Source: Arthrobacter sp. FW305-BF8
GTDB taxonomy: Bacteria; Actinomycetota; Actinomycetes; Actinomycetales; Micrococcaceae
Assembly: GCF_021789315.1 (NCBI RefSeq)
Contig: NZ_CP084561.1
Location: forward strand, 2,728,001 to 2,792,000
Direction of reading: 5' to 3'
DNA: 64,000 bases
The notes beneath the pieces are model-generated. The model was not told where the DNA came from. It did no database searches and was given only the letters and a program-made list of their open reading frames with translations. Position 1 is the stretch's first letter, and each line of letters opens with the position of its first letter. This document shows positions 1 through 7,869 of the stretch, piece after piece. The position numbers and the translations under genes are program-made.

Positions 1-845
1 TGGGCGAGGACACCAAGGCCGAGGCGCTCCGGAAACTGGGGGCGTTCCGCGCGAAGATCGGCTTCCCCGACGAGTGGATCGACTACACGGCAGTGGTGAT
101 CGACCCCGCCGACCTGCTGGGGAACGTCGAACGGGCCCACAACGCCGACGTCGACCGCCACCTTGATGAGGTGGGCAAGCCGGTGGACCTCAACAAGTGG
201 CTCATGACGCCGCAGACCGTCAACGCGTACTACCACCCGATGCTGAATGAGGTCGTCTTCCCGGCGGCCATCCTCCAGCCGCCGTTCTTCACCGCCGACG
301 CCGACGATGCGGTGAACTACGGCGGCATCGGGGCCGTGATCGGGCACGAGATCGGCCACGGCTTCGATGACCAGGGCTCGCAGTTCGACGGCAAGGGCGA
401 GCTGCGCAACTGGTGGACCGAGGACGACCGGAAGGCCTTCGAAGCCCTGACCGGCCGCCTCGTGGACCAGTTCGACGCGCTGTCCCCGTACGCCGCGCCC
501 GGCCACAACGTTAACGGCAAGCTCACGCTCGGGGAAAACATCGGCGACCTGGGCGGGCTCACCATTGCCCACAAGGCCTACCGCCTCAGCCTTGACGGCC
601 AGGAACCTGAGGTGCTCGACGGGCTGACGGGTGAACAGCGCTTCTTCGCTTCCTGGGCGGCCGGCTGGCGCCAGGTGATCCGCACCGAGGAGGCCGTCCG
701 GCGGCTGGCCACTGACCCGCACTCCCCCAACGAGTTCCGCACCAACGCCATCGCCAAGAACCTGGACTCCTTCCACACCGCGTTCGGCGTCACGGAGGAG
801 GACGGGATGTGGATGCCCCCGGCGGAGCGCGTCAGCATCTGGTGA
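1..845 (+). CDS. M13 family zinc metallopeptidase (C-terminal part, 5' end outside window)
   Basis: Neprilysin/PepO-type endopeptidase that cleaves short peptides. The reading frame is open from base 3, so the gene starts upstream and only about 280 C-terminal residues are visible. The zinc motif HEIGH is encoded at about 345-359. The downstream ENIGDLGG block supplies the third zinc ligand and the conserved Asp, and an NAYYHP segment typical of the family's substrate-binding strand precedes the zinc site. It ends in a short SIW tail, where many M13 enzymes end in a Trp. A strong terminator follows seven bases after the stop, so this is the last gene of its transcription unit. Family assignment is secure; physiological substrate is unknown. 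Confidence 0.95.
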   Translation, partial: GEDTKAEALRKLGAFRAKIGFPDEWIDYTAVVIDPADLLGNVERAHNADVDRHLDEVGKPVDLNKWLMTPQTVNAYYHPMLNEVVFPAAILQPPFFTADADDAVNYGGIGAVIGHEIGHGFDDQGSQFDGKGELRNWWTEDDRKAFEALTGRLVDQFDALSPYAAPGHNVNGKLTLGENIGDLGGLTIAHKAYRLSLDGQEPEVLDGLTGEQRFFASWAAGWRQVIRTEEAVRRLATDPHSPNEFRTNAIAKNLDSFHTAFGVTEEDGMWMPPAERVSIW

Positions 846-851
846 TTACAG

Positions 852-895
852 AAATGCCGGGCCGCCCCCGTTCGGGGCGGCCCGGCATTTTTTTT
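852..895 (+). terminator. Rho-independent terminator after the M13 peptidase
   Basis: A GC-rich hairpin with arms of about 17 bases (core GCCGGGCCGCCCC) and a tiny loop is followed by a run of eight T on the + strand. It separates the peptidase from the convergent LCP gene. The A-rich left flank could let it work in both directions. Confidence 0.93.
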
Positions 896-910
896 GGAGC
901 TAAACCGCAG

Positions 911-959
911 GCAGCTACGGCACAGTCATCTGGAGCACGATCAGCTACTGCACGATCAG
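911..959 (-). repeat. Stop-codon-containing degenerate repeat at the LCP gene 3' end
   Basis: On the minus strand the last five codons plus stop, CTGATCGTGCAGTAG (959-945), are followed at once by CTGATCGTGC (944-935), and then by TGACTGTGCCGTAG (928-915). The second TAG lies exactly 30 nt after the first, so it is in frame. This looks like an old 15-nt tandem duplication of the gene end. Confidence 0.6.
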
Positions 960-2525
960 GTCGGGGTTTGCCTGCTGGCAGACGGTGTCGCCGGCTGTCT
1001 GGTTGACGATGTCCTTGGGAACAGTGGTCTTGCCGAACTTCGTTCCGGACGGGAAGTCGGAACCGAGGTATAGCTGCACGCCTGCGACGCCGGACGACGG
1101 CGCCACCTGGGCGGCCGGAATACCGAACAGGGCAGCAACATCGGCGGCGACGTCCGCGAACTCGGGTCCGTAGTACACCATGGTCTTTGCCGTGGTGTCG
1201 GCCTCCAGCTGCCCCACCTGGGTGAAGCCGCCAGCCACCACGGCCTCAACGATTTCCTGGGTCCGGGTGGGCGAACCGGTTCCGTTTGCCACGGTGATGG
1301 GCTGCAGCGTCTTGTCATACGGCGCCGCCGTCGCTGTGGGCTTGGGCGTGGCCGACGGCGTGGAGCTCGCCGAAGGCTTGGGCGTGGCCGACGGCGACGG
1401 GGTTTCCTTCCCGTCCGGGTCCGTCAGGTCGACGTCCTTCCGCAGGGCGGCGAACAGCTGCGAGGCGGCCGGCTGCGCAGCCTCGAGCCGGTTGGGATCG
1501 CTGGCCGCAGGGACGGTCGGTGTCGCCACAAAGGCGACCTTGCCGACGTCGATCGTCTTCAGCCGGTTGCCGATGGTAACCATTGCCGGTACCGAGGCGA
1601 GCCCGTCGTCGACGGTGAGGTTCTTGGTGATGACGTCGGCGATATTCAGGAGCTGAGCCGGGTTGGAGAGGGTGCCGTCATCCTTGATCTTGCGGGTCAG
1701 GGAGGACAGGAAGCCCTGCTGGGCCTTGATGCGGCCGAGGTCACCGCCGTCGGCGAACGCGTGGCGGGTGCGGAGGAAGGCGAGGGCCTGTTCGCCCTGC
1801 ACCTGGGAGGTGCCCTTGGGCAGCTTCAGCCGCGAGTCGGGGTCGTAAACGGCGTCGCTGATGCACACCTCGACGCCGCCCACGGCGTTCGACAGTTCCT
1901 TGACGGCGTTGAAGTCAGCCATCATGAAGTGGTCAATCTCCATGCCGGTCAGCTTGTTGACGGTGTCCACGGCGCAGCCGATGCCAGCCTCTTTCATGGC
2001 TTCGTTGATCATGATGCCGCTGCGGGCCGGGTACTGCTTGCCGGTCTTCTGGTCGGTGCACTTGGGGATGTCCACCAACAGGTCGCGGGGGAAGCTGATC
2101 ACGTTGACCCGCTTGTTGTCCTCCGAGATGTCCATGAGCATCATGACGTCGGAGTTGCCGTAGCCGGTGGAATCCTCGGTGGTGCCGTAATTCGAGTTCT
2201 TGCCGTCGCGGGTGTCGGACCCCAGGATCAGGATCTGCAGCCTCCCGGTGGCATCGTCCGTGGCGTCGGTGCGGCTGCTTCCGGCGCCGAGCGCGGCGGT
2301 GGAGATGTTGGACTGCAGCCTGAAGTACCAGTAGCCGGCAAAGGCCAGGCCGCCGACGAGGACCACAGCGACGACGGCGGTGGTCACCTTGAGCCACGTG
2401 GGCATGTGGCGCACATTCAGGTGCCGGGCAGCGCCCAGCCGGGCGTCCTCGGCATGCCGGGCAGCTGGCTCGGAACGGGCGGGTGTGCCCGGTCCTTGGG
2501 CGCGGTTGTCGCGGCGTCGCACCAC
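945..2525 (-). CDS. LytR-CpsA-Psr (LCP) family cell-wall glycopolymer ligase with LytR_C domain
   Basis: 526 aa. LCP enzymes transfer undecaprenyl-linked glycopolymers to peptidoglycan on the outer face of the membrane. A short basic cytoplasmic N-terminus is followed by one transmembrane helix at about residues 47-68, then the LCP domain (about 95-310) with LGSDTRD, SDVMMLMD, SFPRDL and the Arg-rich LRTRHAFADGGD block that binds the lipid pyrophosphate. A Ser/Thr/Pro/Lys linker (about 375-405) built from short repeats leads to a LytR_C domain (about 405-500). Tandem GTG codons start it, with AGGAAGG eight bases upstream. A terminator separates it from era, so it probably has its own promoter near 2562. 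The attached polymer (teichoic-type or other) cannot be told from sequence. Confidence 0.93.
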   Translation of the reverse strand: MVRRRDNRAQGPGTPARSEPAARHAEDARLGAARHLNVRHMPTWLKVTTAVVAVVLVGGLAFAGYWYFRLQSNISTAALGAGSSRTDATDDATGRLQILILGSDTRDGKNSNYGTTEDSTGYGNSDVMMLMDISEDNKRVNVISFPRDLLVDIPKCTDQKTGKQYPARSGIMINEAMKEAGIGCAVDTVNKLTGMEIDHFMMADFNAVKELSNAVGGVEVCISDAVYDPDSRLKLPKGTSQVQGEQALAFLRTRHAFADGGDLGRIKAQQGFLSSLTRKIKDDGTLSNPAQLLNIADVITKNLTVDDGLASVPAMVTIGNRLKTIDVGKVAFVATPTVPAASDPNRLEAAQPAASQLFAALRKDVDLTDPDGKETPSPSATPKPSASSTPSATPKPTATAAPYDKTLQPITVANGTGSPTRTQEIVEAVVAGGFTQVGQLEADTTAKTMVYYGPEFADVAADVAALFGIPAAQVAPSSGVAGVQLYLGSDFPSGTKFGKTTVPKDIVNQTAGDTVCQQANPDLIVQ

Positions 2526-2561
2526 AGGGTGTACCTTCCTCGAAAAAATGGGATCCGGCCT

Positions 2562-2567
2562 ATTTTA
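2562..2567 (-). promoter_or_regulatory. Candidate -10 box (TAAAAT) for the LCP gene
   Basis: TAAAAT on the minus strand lies in a short AT-rich island between the era terminator and the LCP start codon. No clear -35 box is visible; GTTTTC is at about the right distance. A transcript starting near 2555 would have a 5' UTR of about 30 nt holding the AGGAAGG ribosome site. Confidence 0.4.
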
Positions 2568-2582
2568 GTTGCCGTTTCTGGG

Positions 2583-2604
2583 AAAACGCCGGACATCCGG
2601 CGTT
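2583..2604 (-). terminator. Hairpin terminator downstream of era
   Basis: Minus-strand AACGCCGG-ATGT-CCGGCGTT followed by TTTT: an eight-base perfect stem with a four-base loop and a short T run, about 50 bases after the era stop and before the LCP promoter region. Confidence 0.7.
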
Positions 2605-2652
2605 CGCGGCCCGGCGCGCAGGCGTTAGCCTTGGCGCGTCGGCGTCAGCGGG

Positions 2653-3612
2653 TCAGAACCCGAGCTTCACCAGCTGCTTGGGGTCGCGCTGCCAGTCCTT
2701 GGCCACTTTGACGTGGAGGTCCAGGTAGACGCGGGTGCCCAGGAGCGCCTCAATGCCCTTCCGGGCGTTGGTGCCCACCTCCCGCAGGCGGCTTCCGCCC
2801 TTGCCGATAATGATGGCCTTCTGGGACGGGCGCTCCACGTAGAGGTTGACGCGAACGTCGAGGAGCGGGTTGTCCTCGGTCCGGCCCTCGCGGGGAACGA
2901 TCTCCTCCACCACCACGGCCAGTGAGTGCGGCAGCTCGTCGCGCACGCCCTCCAGCGCAGCCTCGCGGATGAGTTCGGCCACCATCACGGCCTCCGGCTC
3001 ATCCGTCAGCTCGCCGTCCGGATAGAGCGGCGGCGACGGCGGCATGTGGCTGATCAGGACGTCCGCCACCGTACCCACCTGGAACCCGTCCGCGGCCGAG
3101 ACCGGAACGATGTCCTTCCAGCCGTCCTCACCCAGCACTTCCCTGCCGAGCTCGGCGACGGCCAGCAGCTGCTCCGTCAGGGCCTGCCGGTCCACCAGGT
3201 CGGCCTTGGTGACGAGGGCAATCACCGGCTTGCGCCCCACGGCGGCGAGCTGGGCCGCAATGAACTTGTCACCGGGGCCGATCTTCTCGTTGGCAGGGAT
3301 GCAGAACCCGATCGCGTCCACCTCTGAAAGCGTGTCGGCGACGAGGTCGTTCAGGCGCTTGCCCAGCAGAGTGCGGGGCCGGTGCAGGCCGGGGGTGTCC
3401 ACAAGGATCAGCTGGGCGTCCTCGCGGTGGACGATTCCGCGGATGGTGTGCCGCGTGGTCTGCGGCTTGGCGGACGTGATGGCCACCTTCTTGCCCACCA
3501 GCGCGTTGGTGAGGGTGGATTTTCCGGCGTTGGGCCGGCCCACCAGCACCGAGAATCCGGCATGGTACCCGCCGAACGGTTCGCCGCCGTCGGCCTTATT
3601 CTGCTTGCTCAC
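2653..3612 (-). CDS. era: GTPase Era
   Basis: 319 aa, the usual Era length. Ribosome-associated GTPase that binds the 3' end of 16S rRNA and helps small-subunit maturation. Visible motifs are G1 GRPNAGKST (residues 25-33), the G3 DTPG, G4 TKAD, and a C-terminal KH domain with the IIIGKGG loop. I chose the GTG at 3612, giving VSKQNK at the N-terminus. The open frame runs further upstream, but that extension lies inside the preceding gene in another frame and does not resemble Era. It overlaps the CNNM gene by 17 bases, consistent with translational coupling. With ybeY two genes upstream, the cluster serves rRNA processing. Confidence 0.95.
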   Translation of the reverse strand: MSKQNKADGGEPFGGYHAGFSVLVGRPNAGKSTLTNALVGKKVAITSAKPQTTRHTIRGIVHREDAQLILVDTPGLHRPRTLLGKRLNDLVADTLSEVDAIGFCIPANEKIGPGDKFIAAQLAAVGRKPVIALVTKADLVDRQALTEQLLAVAELGREVLGEDGWKDIVPVSAADGFQVGTVADVLISHMPPSPPLYPDGELTDEPEAVMVAELIREAALEGVRDELPHSLAVVVEEIVPREGRTEDNPLLDVRVNLYVERPSQKAIIIGKGGSRLREVGTNARKGIEALLGTRVYLDLHVKVAKDWQRDPKQLVKLGF

Positions 3613-4939
3613 GTGGAACTCCCTGTTGCATTGATTCGGCCTCGTCGAGAAGTTCTTCAAGGTCAGTATTTTGTGGAACGGGGCCTTTCGGCGCGGCGCC
3701 CGCAATGATGTGGCTGACGCGGTTCCGGCGGCCCTCGAGCCGCTCGGCGCGCAGCGAAACGCCGTCGACATCCACGGCGCTGCCCACGATCGGGACCCGG
3801 CCCAGGGCCTTGGCCAGCAGGCCGCCCACGGTATCCACCTCGTCGTCGTCCAGTTCGATGCCGAACAGCTCACCGAGGTCGTCGATCCCCATCCGGGCGC
3901 TAACCCGGTACGTGCCGTCGCCGAGGTCAACGACGGCGGCGCTCTCCGAATCGTATTCATCCACGATTTCGCCGACGAGCTCTTCGATAAGGTCCTCCAG
4001 CGTCACTAGCCCGGCCGTCCCGCCGTACTCGTCGATGACGATGGCCACGTGCGTGGATTCCTTCTGGAGTTCCCGGAGGAGGTCGCTCACCGGCTTGGAA
4101 TCCGGCACGTAGCGGACCTCGCGGGCCAGCACATCCACCACGGGCGGTTCGGCCTCCGGATCCATGCCATGGATAGCGGCGGCCACATCCTTGAGGTAGA
4201 TGATGCCCAGGATCTGGTCGGTGCTCTCGCCGATGACGGGGATCCTGGAATACCCCGACCGCAGGAACAGTGCCATCGCGCTGTGCAGGCTTGAGCCGGC
4301 GTCGATGGTCAGGATGTCAGTCCGCGGCACCATGACGGCGCGGACCAGGGTGTCGCCGAACTCGAAGACGGACTGGATGAGTTCCGCCTCATTGTCCTCG
4401 ATCATGTCCGACTCGGTGGCCCGGTCAACCAGTTCGCGGAACTCCTCCTCGCTGAAGTAGGAGTCGTCGCCGTTGGGCGAACCCGGGGCCACGGCACTGC
4501 CCAGCCGGACCAGCCACGCCGGGATCGGGCCGAGTATCCAGGCCAGGAACCGGACCATCGACGCCGAATACTGCGCCACGGCGGCCGGATGCGAGCGGCC
4601 CAGCTGGCGCGGCGAGACGCCCACCAGCACAAAACCCAGGACCGCCATGATGCCCGTCGCGGCCAGGCCGGCCAGCCAGACGTTGGCCAGCACGCTGTAG
4701 AGGAGCACAGCCACGGCCACCGCGGAGGCCGTCTCGAACCAGATCCGCCAGAAACGCAGGGCACGCATGTGCGTCATCGGCTGATCCAGGATCCTCCGCA
4801 ACGCCGGCCCCCGGCTCCCCTGCACCGCCTGCTCGGCGTCGTGGCGCGGAAGAAAGCTGAACGCCGCCTCGGCAGCAGTCAGCAGCGCTGCGGCACCGAG
4901 AAACGCAAGCGCCATGCAGACAAGGAGCAGGGAGGTCAC
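3596..4939 (-). CDS. CNNM/hemolysin C-type membrane protein with CBS pair and CorC domain
   Basis: 447 aa. The family (DUF21/CNNM, CorC, often named hemolysin) is linked to divalent cation, mainly Mg2+, efflux. An N-terminal DUF21 region has about three to four hydrophobic segments (about 1-25, 60-85, 90-115). It is followed by a cytosolic tandem CBS module (about 200-325; RAVMVPRTDI, GIIYLKD, VIDEYGGTAG) and a CorC_HlyC domain near 345-420 (GDGTYRVSARM, DTVGGLLAKALGRVP). ATG start; it overlaps ybeY by four bases and era by 17. The era/ybeY/CorC association is common in bacteria, but why a cation transporter sits there is not settled. Confidence 0.9.
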   Translation of the reverse strand: MTSLLLVCMALAFLGAAALLTAAEAAFSFLPRHDAEQAVQGSRGPALRRILDQPMTHMRALRFWRIWFETASAVAVAVLLYSVLANVWLAGLAATGIMAVLGFVLVGVSPRQLGRSHPAAVAQYSASMVRFLAWILGPIPAWLVRLGSAVAPGSPNGDDSYFSEEEFRELVDRATESDMIEDNEAELIQSVFEFGDTLVRAVMVPRTDILTIDAGSSLHSAMALFLRSGYSRIPVIGESTDQILGIIYLKDVAAAIHGMDPEAEPPVVDVLAREVRYVPDSKPVSDLLRELQKESTHVAIVIDEYGGTAGLVTLEDLIEELVGEIVDEYDSESAAVVDLGDGTYRVSARMGIDDLGELFGIELDDDEVDTVGGLLAKALGRVPIVGSAVDVDGVSLRAERLEGRRNRVSHIIAGAAPKGPVPQNTDLEELLDEAESMQQGVPREQAE

Positions 4940-5409
4940 TGGGTGGTCTCGGCCGGTGCTTCTTTGCCGGTGAATGCCGTCAGCAGTTCGCGCTGCAGGC
5001 CGAACATTTCTGCCTTCTCCTCGGGTTCGGCATGGTCATAGCCGAGCAGGTGGAGGATTCCATGCGTGGTCAGCAGCAGCATCTCGTCCTGCGTGGAATG
5101 CCCGGCGCTGCGGGCCTGGACCTCGGCCACTTGGGGGCAGATCGCGATGTCGCCAAGCATCCCCTGCGGGGTGGGCTTGTCCGGGGTCCCCGGGGTCAGC
5201 TCATCCATGGGGACCGAGAGCACGTCGGTGGCTCCCGGCTCATCCATCAGCTCGATGTGCAGCTTCTCCATGGCCGGCTCGTCCACCAGCAGGATGGACA
5301 GTTCCGCCTGCGGATGGATGTACAGCTGCTCGAAGATGAAGCGTGCCAATGCCACCAGCCGGGGTTCGTCCACCTGAATGCCGGATTCGTTGTTAACTTC
5401 GATGCTCAT
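4936..5409 (-). CDS. ybeY: Endoribonuclease YbeY, rRNA maturation factor
   Basis: 157 aa. Zinc-dependent RNase acting in 16S rRNA 3'-end processing and ribosome quality control. The diagnostic HGILHLLGYDH (HxxHxxxxxH type zinc site) is near residues 119-129. The ATG at 5409 gives MSIEVNNESG, a typical YbeY N-terminus; the longer open frame upstream belongs to the overlapping phoH gene. It overlaps phoH by 17 bases and the CNNM gene by an ATGA junction, so the four genes phoH-ybeY-CNNM-era are probably one operon. Confidence 0.95.
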   Translation of the reverse strand: MSIEVNNESGIQVDEPRLVALARFIFEQLYIHPQAELSILLVDEPAMEKLHIELMDEPGATDVLSVPMDELTPGTPDKPTPQGMLGDIAICPQVAEVQARSAGHSTQDEMLLLTTHGILHLLGYDHAEPEEKAEMFGLQRELLTAFTGKEAPAETTQ

Positions 5410-6493
5410 GCGTGTTCTCCCGTCGTTCCCGGGGAACTGAATGCTTGACCCGGTTGCGTTGTGCTTCGTCCCAGATGCTGTAGGCGTTGACGATGTCCCC
5501 CACCAGCCGGTGGCGGACAACGTCGGCGGCGTCCAGAACGGAGAAGCTGACGTCGTTGATTCCGGTGAGGATCTCCTCGACGATGCGCAGGCCGGAGCGG
5601 GTTCCGAACGGAAGGTCCACCTGCGTGACGTCGCCGGTGACCACCATCTTGGAGCCGAAGCCAAGGCGGGTCAGGAACATTTTCATCTGTTCCGGCGTGG
5701 TGTTCTGTGCCTCGTCAAGGATGATGAAGGCGTCGTTCAGCGTCCGGCCCCTCATATAGGCCAGCGGAGCGACTTCAATGGTTCCGGCCGCCATCAGCCG
5801 GGGAATGGACTCGGGGTCCATCATGTCGTGCAGCGCGTCGTACAGCGGCCGCAGATACGGGTCGATCTTGTCGCTGAGCGTGCCGGGGAGGAAACCCAGC
5901 CGTTCGCCAGCTTCGACGGCGGGACGGGTGAGGATGATGCGGCTGACTTCCTTCTGCTGCAGCGCCTGCACCGCCTTGGCCACCGCCAGGTAGGTCTTGC
6001 CGGTACCGGCGGGGCCGATCCCGAAGATCACCGTGTTCGCGTCGATGGCGTCCACGTAGTTCTTCTGGTTCAGTGTCTTGGGCCGGATGGTCTTGCCGCG
6101 GCTGGACAGGATGTCGTGGGTCAGCACCTCGACCGGGTTCTGCAGGGACTGGCTGCGGAGCAGCAACACCAGTTGCTGGAGGACTGCCGGCGTAATCACC
6201 GTGCCGCGGGCCACGAGCCCCCGGACCTCGTGGAGAAGTCGCATGATCCGCGGAACATCGGCCGCGGGTCCGTTGATGGAGAGTTCGTTGCCGCGGACGT
6301 GGAAACTGACCGCCGGGAACTGGTCCTCGATGAAGCGGAGGGCCTCGTCGTGGCTGCCCAGCGACTGCACCATCTGATCAGAGTTATCGAAGATGACCAC
6401 CTCCGTCCGGACGCCGGGGAGAGTATGGGGGAATTCGCCCGTGGTGCGGTCCCCCGTATTGAGGCGGCGCTTTCCGTTTGCTGATTCAGTCAT
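5393..6493 (-). CDS. PhoH family ATPase (PhoH-like protein)
   Basis: 366 aa. Cytoplasmic P-loop ATPase of the PhoH family, a presumed RNA-associated helicase-like NTPase of poorly defined role. Walker A is GPAGTGKT (about residue 160), and Walker B is IILDEAQN (about 260), followed by the sensor segment VVTGDVTQVD. An N-terminal RNA-binding-like region with NELSINGP precedes it. First gene of the phoH-ybeY-CNNM-era operon. The ATG at 6493 is used here, but the best purine-rich ribosome site (GGAGGG near 6520) lies about 27 bases upstream of it with no start codon at normal spacing, so initiation may be weak or structured. Confidence 0.92.
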   Translation of the reverse strand: MTESANGKRRLNTGDRTTGEFPHTLPGVRTEVVIFDNSDQMVQSLGSHDEALRFIEDQFPAVSFHVRGNELSINGPAADVPRIMRLLHEVRGLVARGTVITPAVLQQLVLLLRSQSLQNPVEVLTHDILSSRGKTIRPKTLNQKNYVDAIDANTVIFGIGPAGTGKTYLAVAKAVQALQQKEVSRIILTRPAVEAGERLGFLPGTLSDKIDPYLRPLYDALHDMMDPESIPRLMAAGTIEVAPLAYMRGRTLNDAFIILDEAQNTTPEQMKMFLTRLGFGSKMVVTGDVTQVDLPFGTRSGLRIVEEILTGINDVSFSVLDAADVVRHRLVGDIVNAYSIWDEAQRNRVKHSVPRERRENTHEHRS

Positions 6494-6846
6494 GGTGACG
6501 GCCTGGGGCCTTAAGTTCCCTCCAGTTCGGAAAAATAACTCATTTGTGTCTTTACATCTTACGCCAGCGCACGCCCTGGCCTGCCGTCCGGGAAGGTCAC
6601 GGCAGACCCCATTTCTGTAACGCGTTCCCGCAATTAGATATCAACTTTGTATCGGCCTCATATCGTTCCCGTTGCAGTTCGGCCGCCTGCCCTGAAAGGC
6701 ACGGTGTGCCCCAAAGTCTCGTGTAATGCTGGAAAAGGAGCCCGCCGGCAACGGTCCGGCGTGCCCGCAAGCACTGCTCATTTGAAGGGACCGTCAGCAT
6801 CAGTCAGCCAGGAACTCCGGGCCGGAAAGTACCGCGGATTCGCTCC
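6494..6846. other. Intergenic region between divergent phoH and the GerMN lipoprotein
   Basis: About 350 bases without a convincing gene; the short open frames here have no family features. On the minus strand TAAGAT (6556-6561) could be a -10 box for phoH, giving a 5' UTR of about 55 nt. An AT-richer patch lies at 6625-6665. On the + side, GAAGGGA (6784-6790) looks like a ribosome site for the lipoprotein and sits eight bases before an ATC codon in its frame (6799). Confidence 0.5.
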
Positions 6847-7755
6847 GTGCTGCTGTCCGCGCTGCTTCCGGCTGCCCTGCTGCTGTCCGGATGCATTGCC
6901 GATCCCGATCCTGCGGTGACATCCGCCAACTCTCCGACCTCCTCGTCCCGCCGGGCCGCCGGCACGGACGGCGTTCCCACTACCAGCGCTCCGCTGGAAA
7001 CAACGCAGTCCTCGAACAAGGCGCCCGTTTACTGGATCGGGCGAAGCAACAGCAACGTCTTCCTGTACCGCGAGTTCCGCGACGTTCCTGACGATGAGAA
7101 CCCGATCACACGGGCCCTGCGGGCCATGATGTCGGAGACGCCGCTGGATCCGGACTTCTTCACGCCGTGGCAGAACCCCAAGAACCTGGCGACGTCGATC
7201 TCGGGCACGAATGTCATTACCGTGGACGTCTCCGCGGATGCCTTCAACAGCAACCTCGACGCCGACATGGCCCAGCGGGCCATCCAGCAACTGGTCTACA
7301 CCGCAACGGCCGCCGGGGCCAGCTCGGGCCTGATCGACTCAGGCCAGCAGATCGAGGTGGTCATCCTGGTGGACGGGCACACCGATTACCTGGCGTTCAA
7401 GCACGTGAAGCTCGGTGCGCCCACGTCCCGCAGCGCCGGAATGGTGGCACCGGTGTGGATCATCGATCCGCAGCAGGGCACCGAAGTCAGCGACGGACGG
7501 GTCAAGATCGCCGGACGAAGCACCGTCCCCAACGGCAAACTGCACTGGCGAATCCTCAAGGTCCAGGACAACGGCGACAAGGAAAGCTATCTGACCGGGG
7601 AAGCCGTGGCCGCAGCGGATCCCGCCAGCTCCGGGGTTTTCGGCATCACGGTCAACCTCGCGCCCGGCAACTACGAGGTTCGCGTCTCCCAGACCGGCCC
7701 AGGCAAGCCTGAGGACGAACTCAACGTGGACTCACGGGGTTTCACGGTTCGCTAA
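6847..7755 (+). CDS. GerMN and Gmad2 domain lipoprotein
   Basis: 302 aa from the GTG at 6847. Secreted lipoprotein: the hydrophobic stretch LLSALLPAALLL ends in lipobox LSGC (Cys about residue 16). A low-complexity Ser/Thr linker leads to a GerMN domain (about 55-180; VYWIGRSNSNVFLYREFRDV, VVILVDG) and then a Gmad2 immunoglobulin-like domain (about 195-300; VWIIDPQQGTEV to GNYEVRVSQ). Such proteins act at the cell envelope; the exact role is unknown. It is not beside mtrAB, where the related LpqB is normally found. The annotated GTG leaves no basic n-region and has a poor ribosome site. An extension to ATC at 6799 would add GRKVPRIR and a well-placed GAAGGGA. Confidence 0.85.
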   Translation: MLLSALLPAALLLSGCIADPDPAVTSANSPTSSSRRAAGTDGVPTTSAPLETTQSSNKAPVYWIGRSNSNVFLYREFRDVPDDENPITRALRAMMSETPLDPDFFTPWQNPKNLATSISGTNVITVDVSADAFNSNLDADMAQRAIQQLVYTATAAGASSGLIDSGQQIEVVILVDGHTDYLAFKHVKLGAPTSRSAGMVAPVWIIDPQQGTEVSDGRVKIAGRSTVPNGKLHWRILKVQDNGDKESYLTGEAVAAADPASSGVFGITVNLAPGNYEVRVSQTGPGKPEDELNVDSRGFTVR

Positions 7756-7771
7756 GTTCACAGTTCGCTAG
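7741..7771 (+). repeat. 16-nt duplication containing the GerMN gene stop codon
   Basis: TTCACGGTTCGCTAA (gene end) is repeated 16 nt later as TTCACAGTTCGCTAG. The second stop is therefore in another frame. See also the rsmE repeats that meet it from the other side. Confidence 0.75.
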
Positions 7772-7801
7772 CGGTCCCGTCAGCGAAGCGTTCGGCTGAA
7801 G

Positions 7802-7869
7802 TTACCAGCGGTCCGGACTTACCAGCGGTCTGGGCTTACCAGCGGTCTGGACTTACCAGCGGCCGAGGA
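7802..7869 (-). repeat. 17-nt tandem repeats re-iterating the rsmE stop codon
   Basis: Three 17-nt units starting at 7802, 7819 and 7836 (+ strand TTACCAGCGGTCTGGAC with one or two changes) abut a fourth copy at 7853 that is the rsmE gene end itself. On the minus strand each unit reads ...CGCTGGTAA. Since 17 is not a multiple of three, the successive TAA triplets fall in all three frames. Confidence 0.85.

Noticed and set aside
3613..3960. N-terminal extension of Era from an upstream ATG
   Set aside because: The extension is the shadow of the CNNM gene; family N-terminus begins at the GTG at 3612.
6597..6800. 67-codon minus-strand frame in the phoH-GerMN gap
   Set aside because: No ribosome site, no family features, and it would be antisense to the lipoprotein leader.
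7802..7869. CRISPR array
   Set aside because: Units are only 17 nt, directly adjacent without spacers, and match the rsmE gene end.
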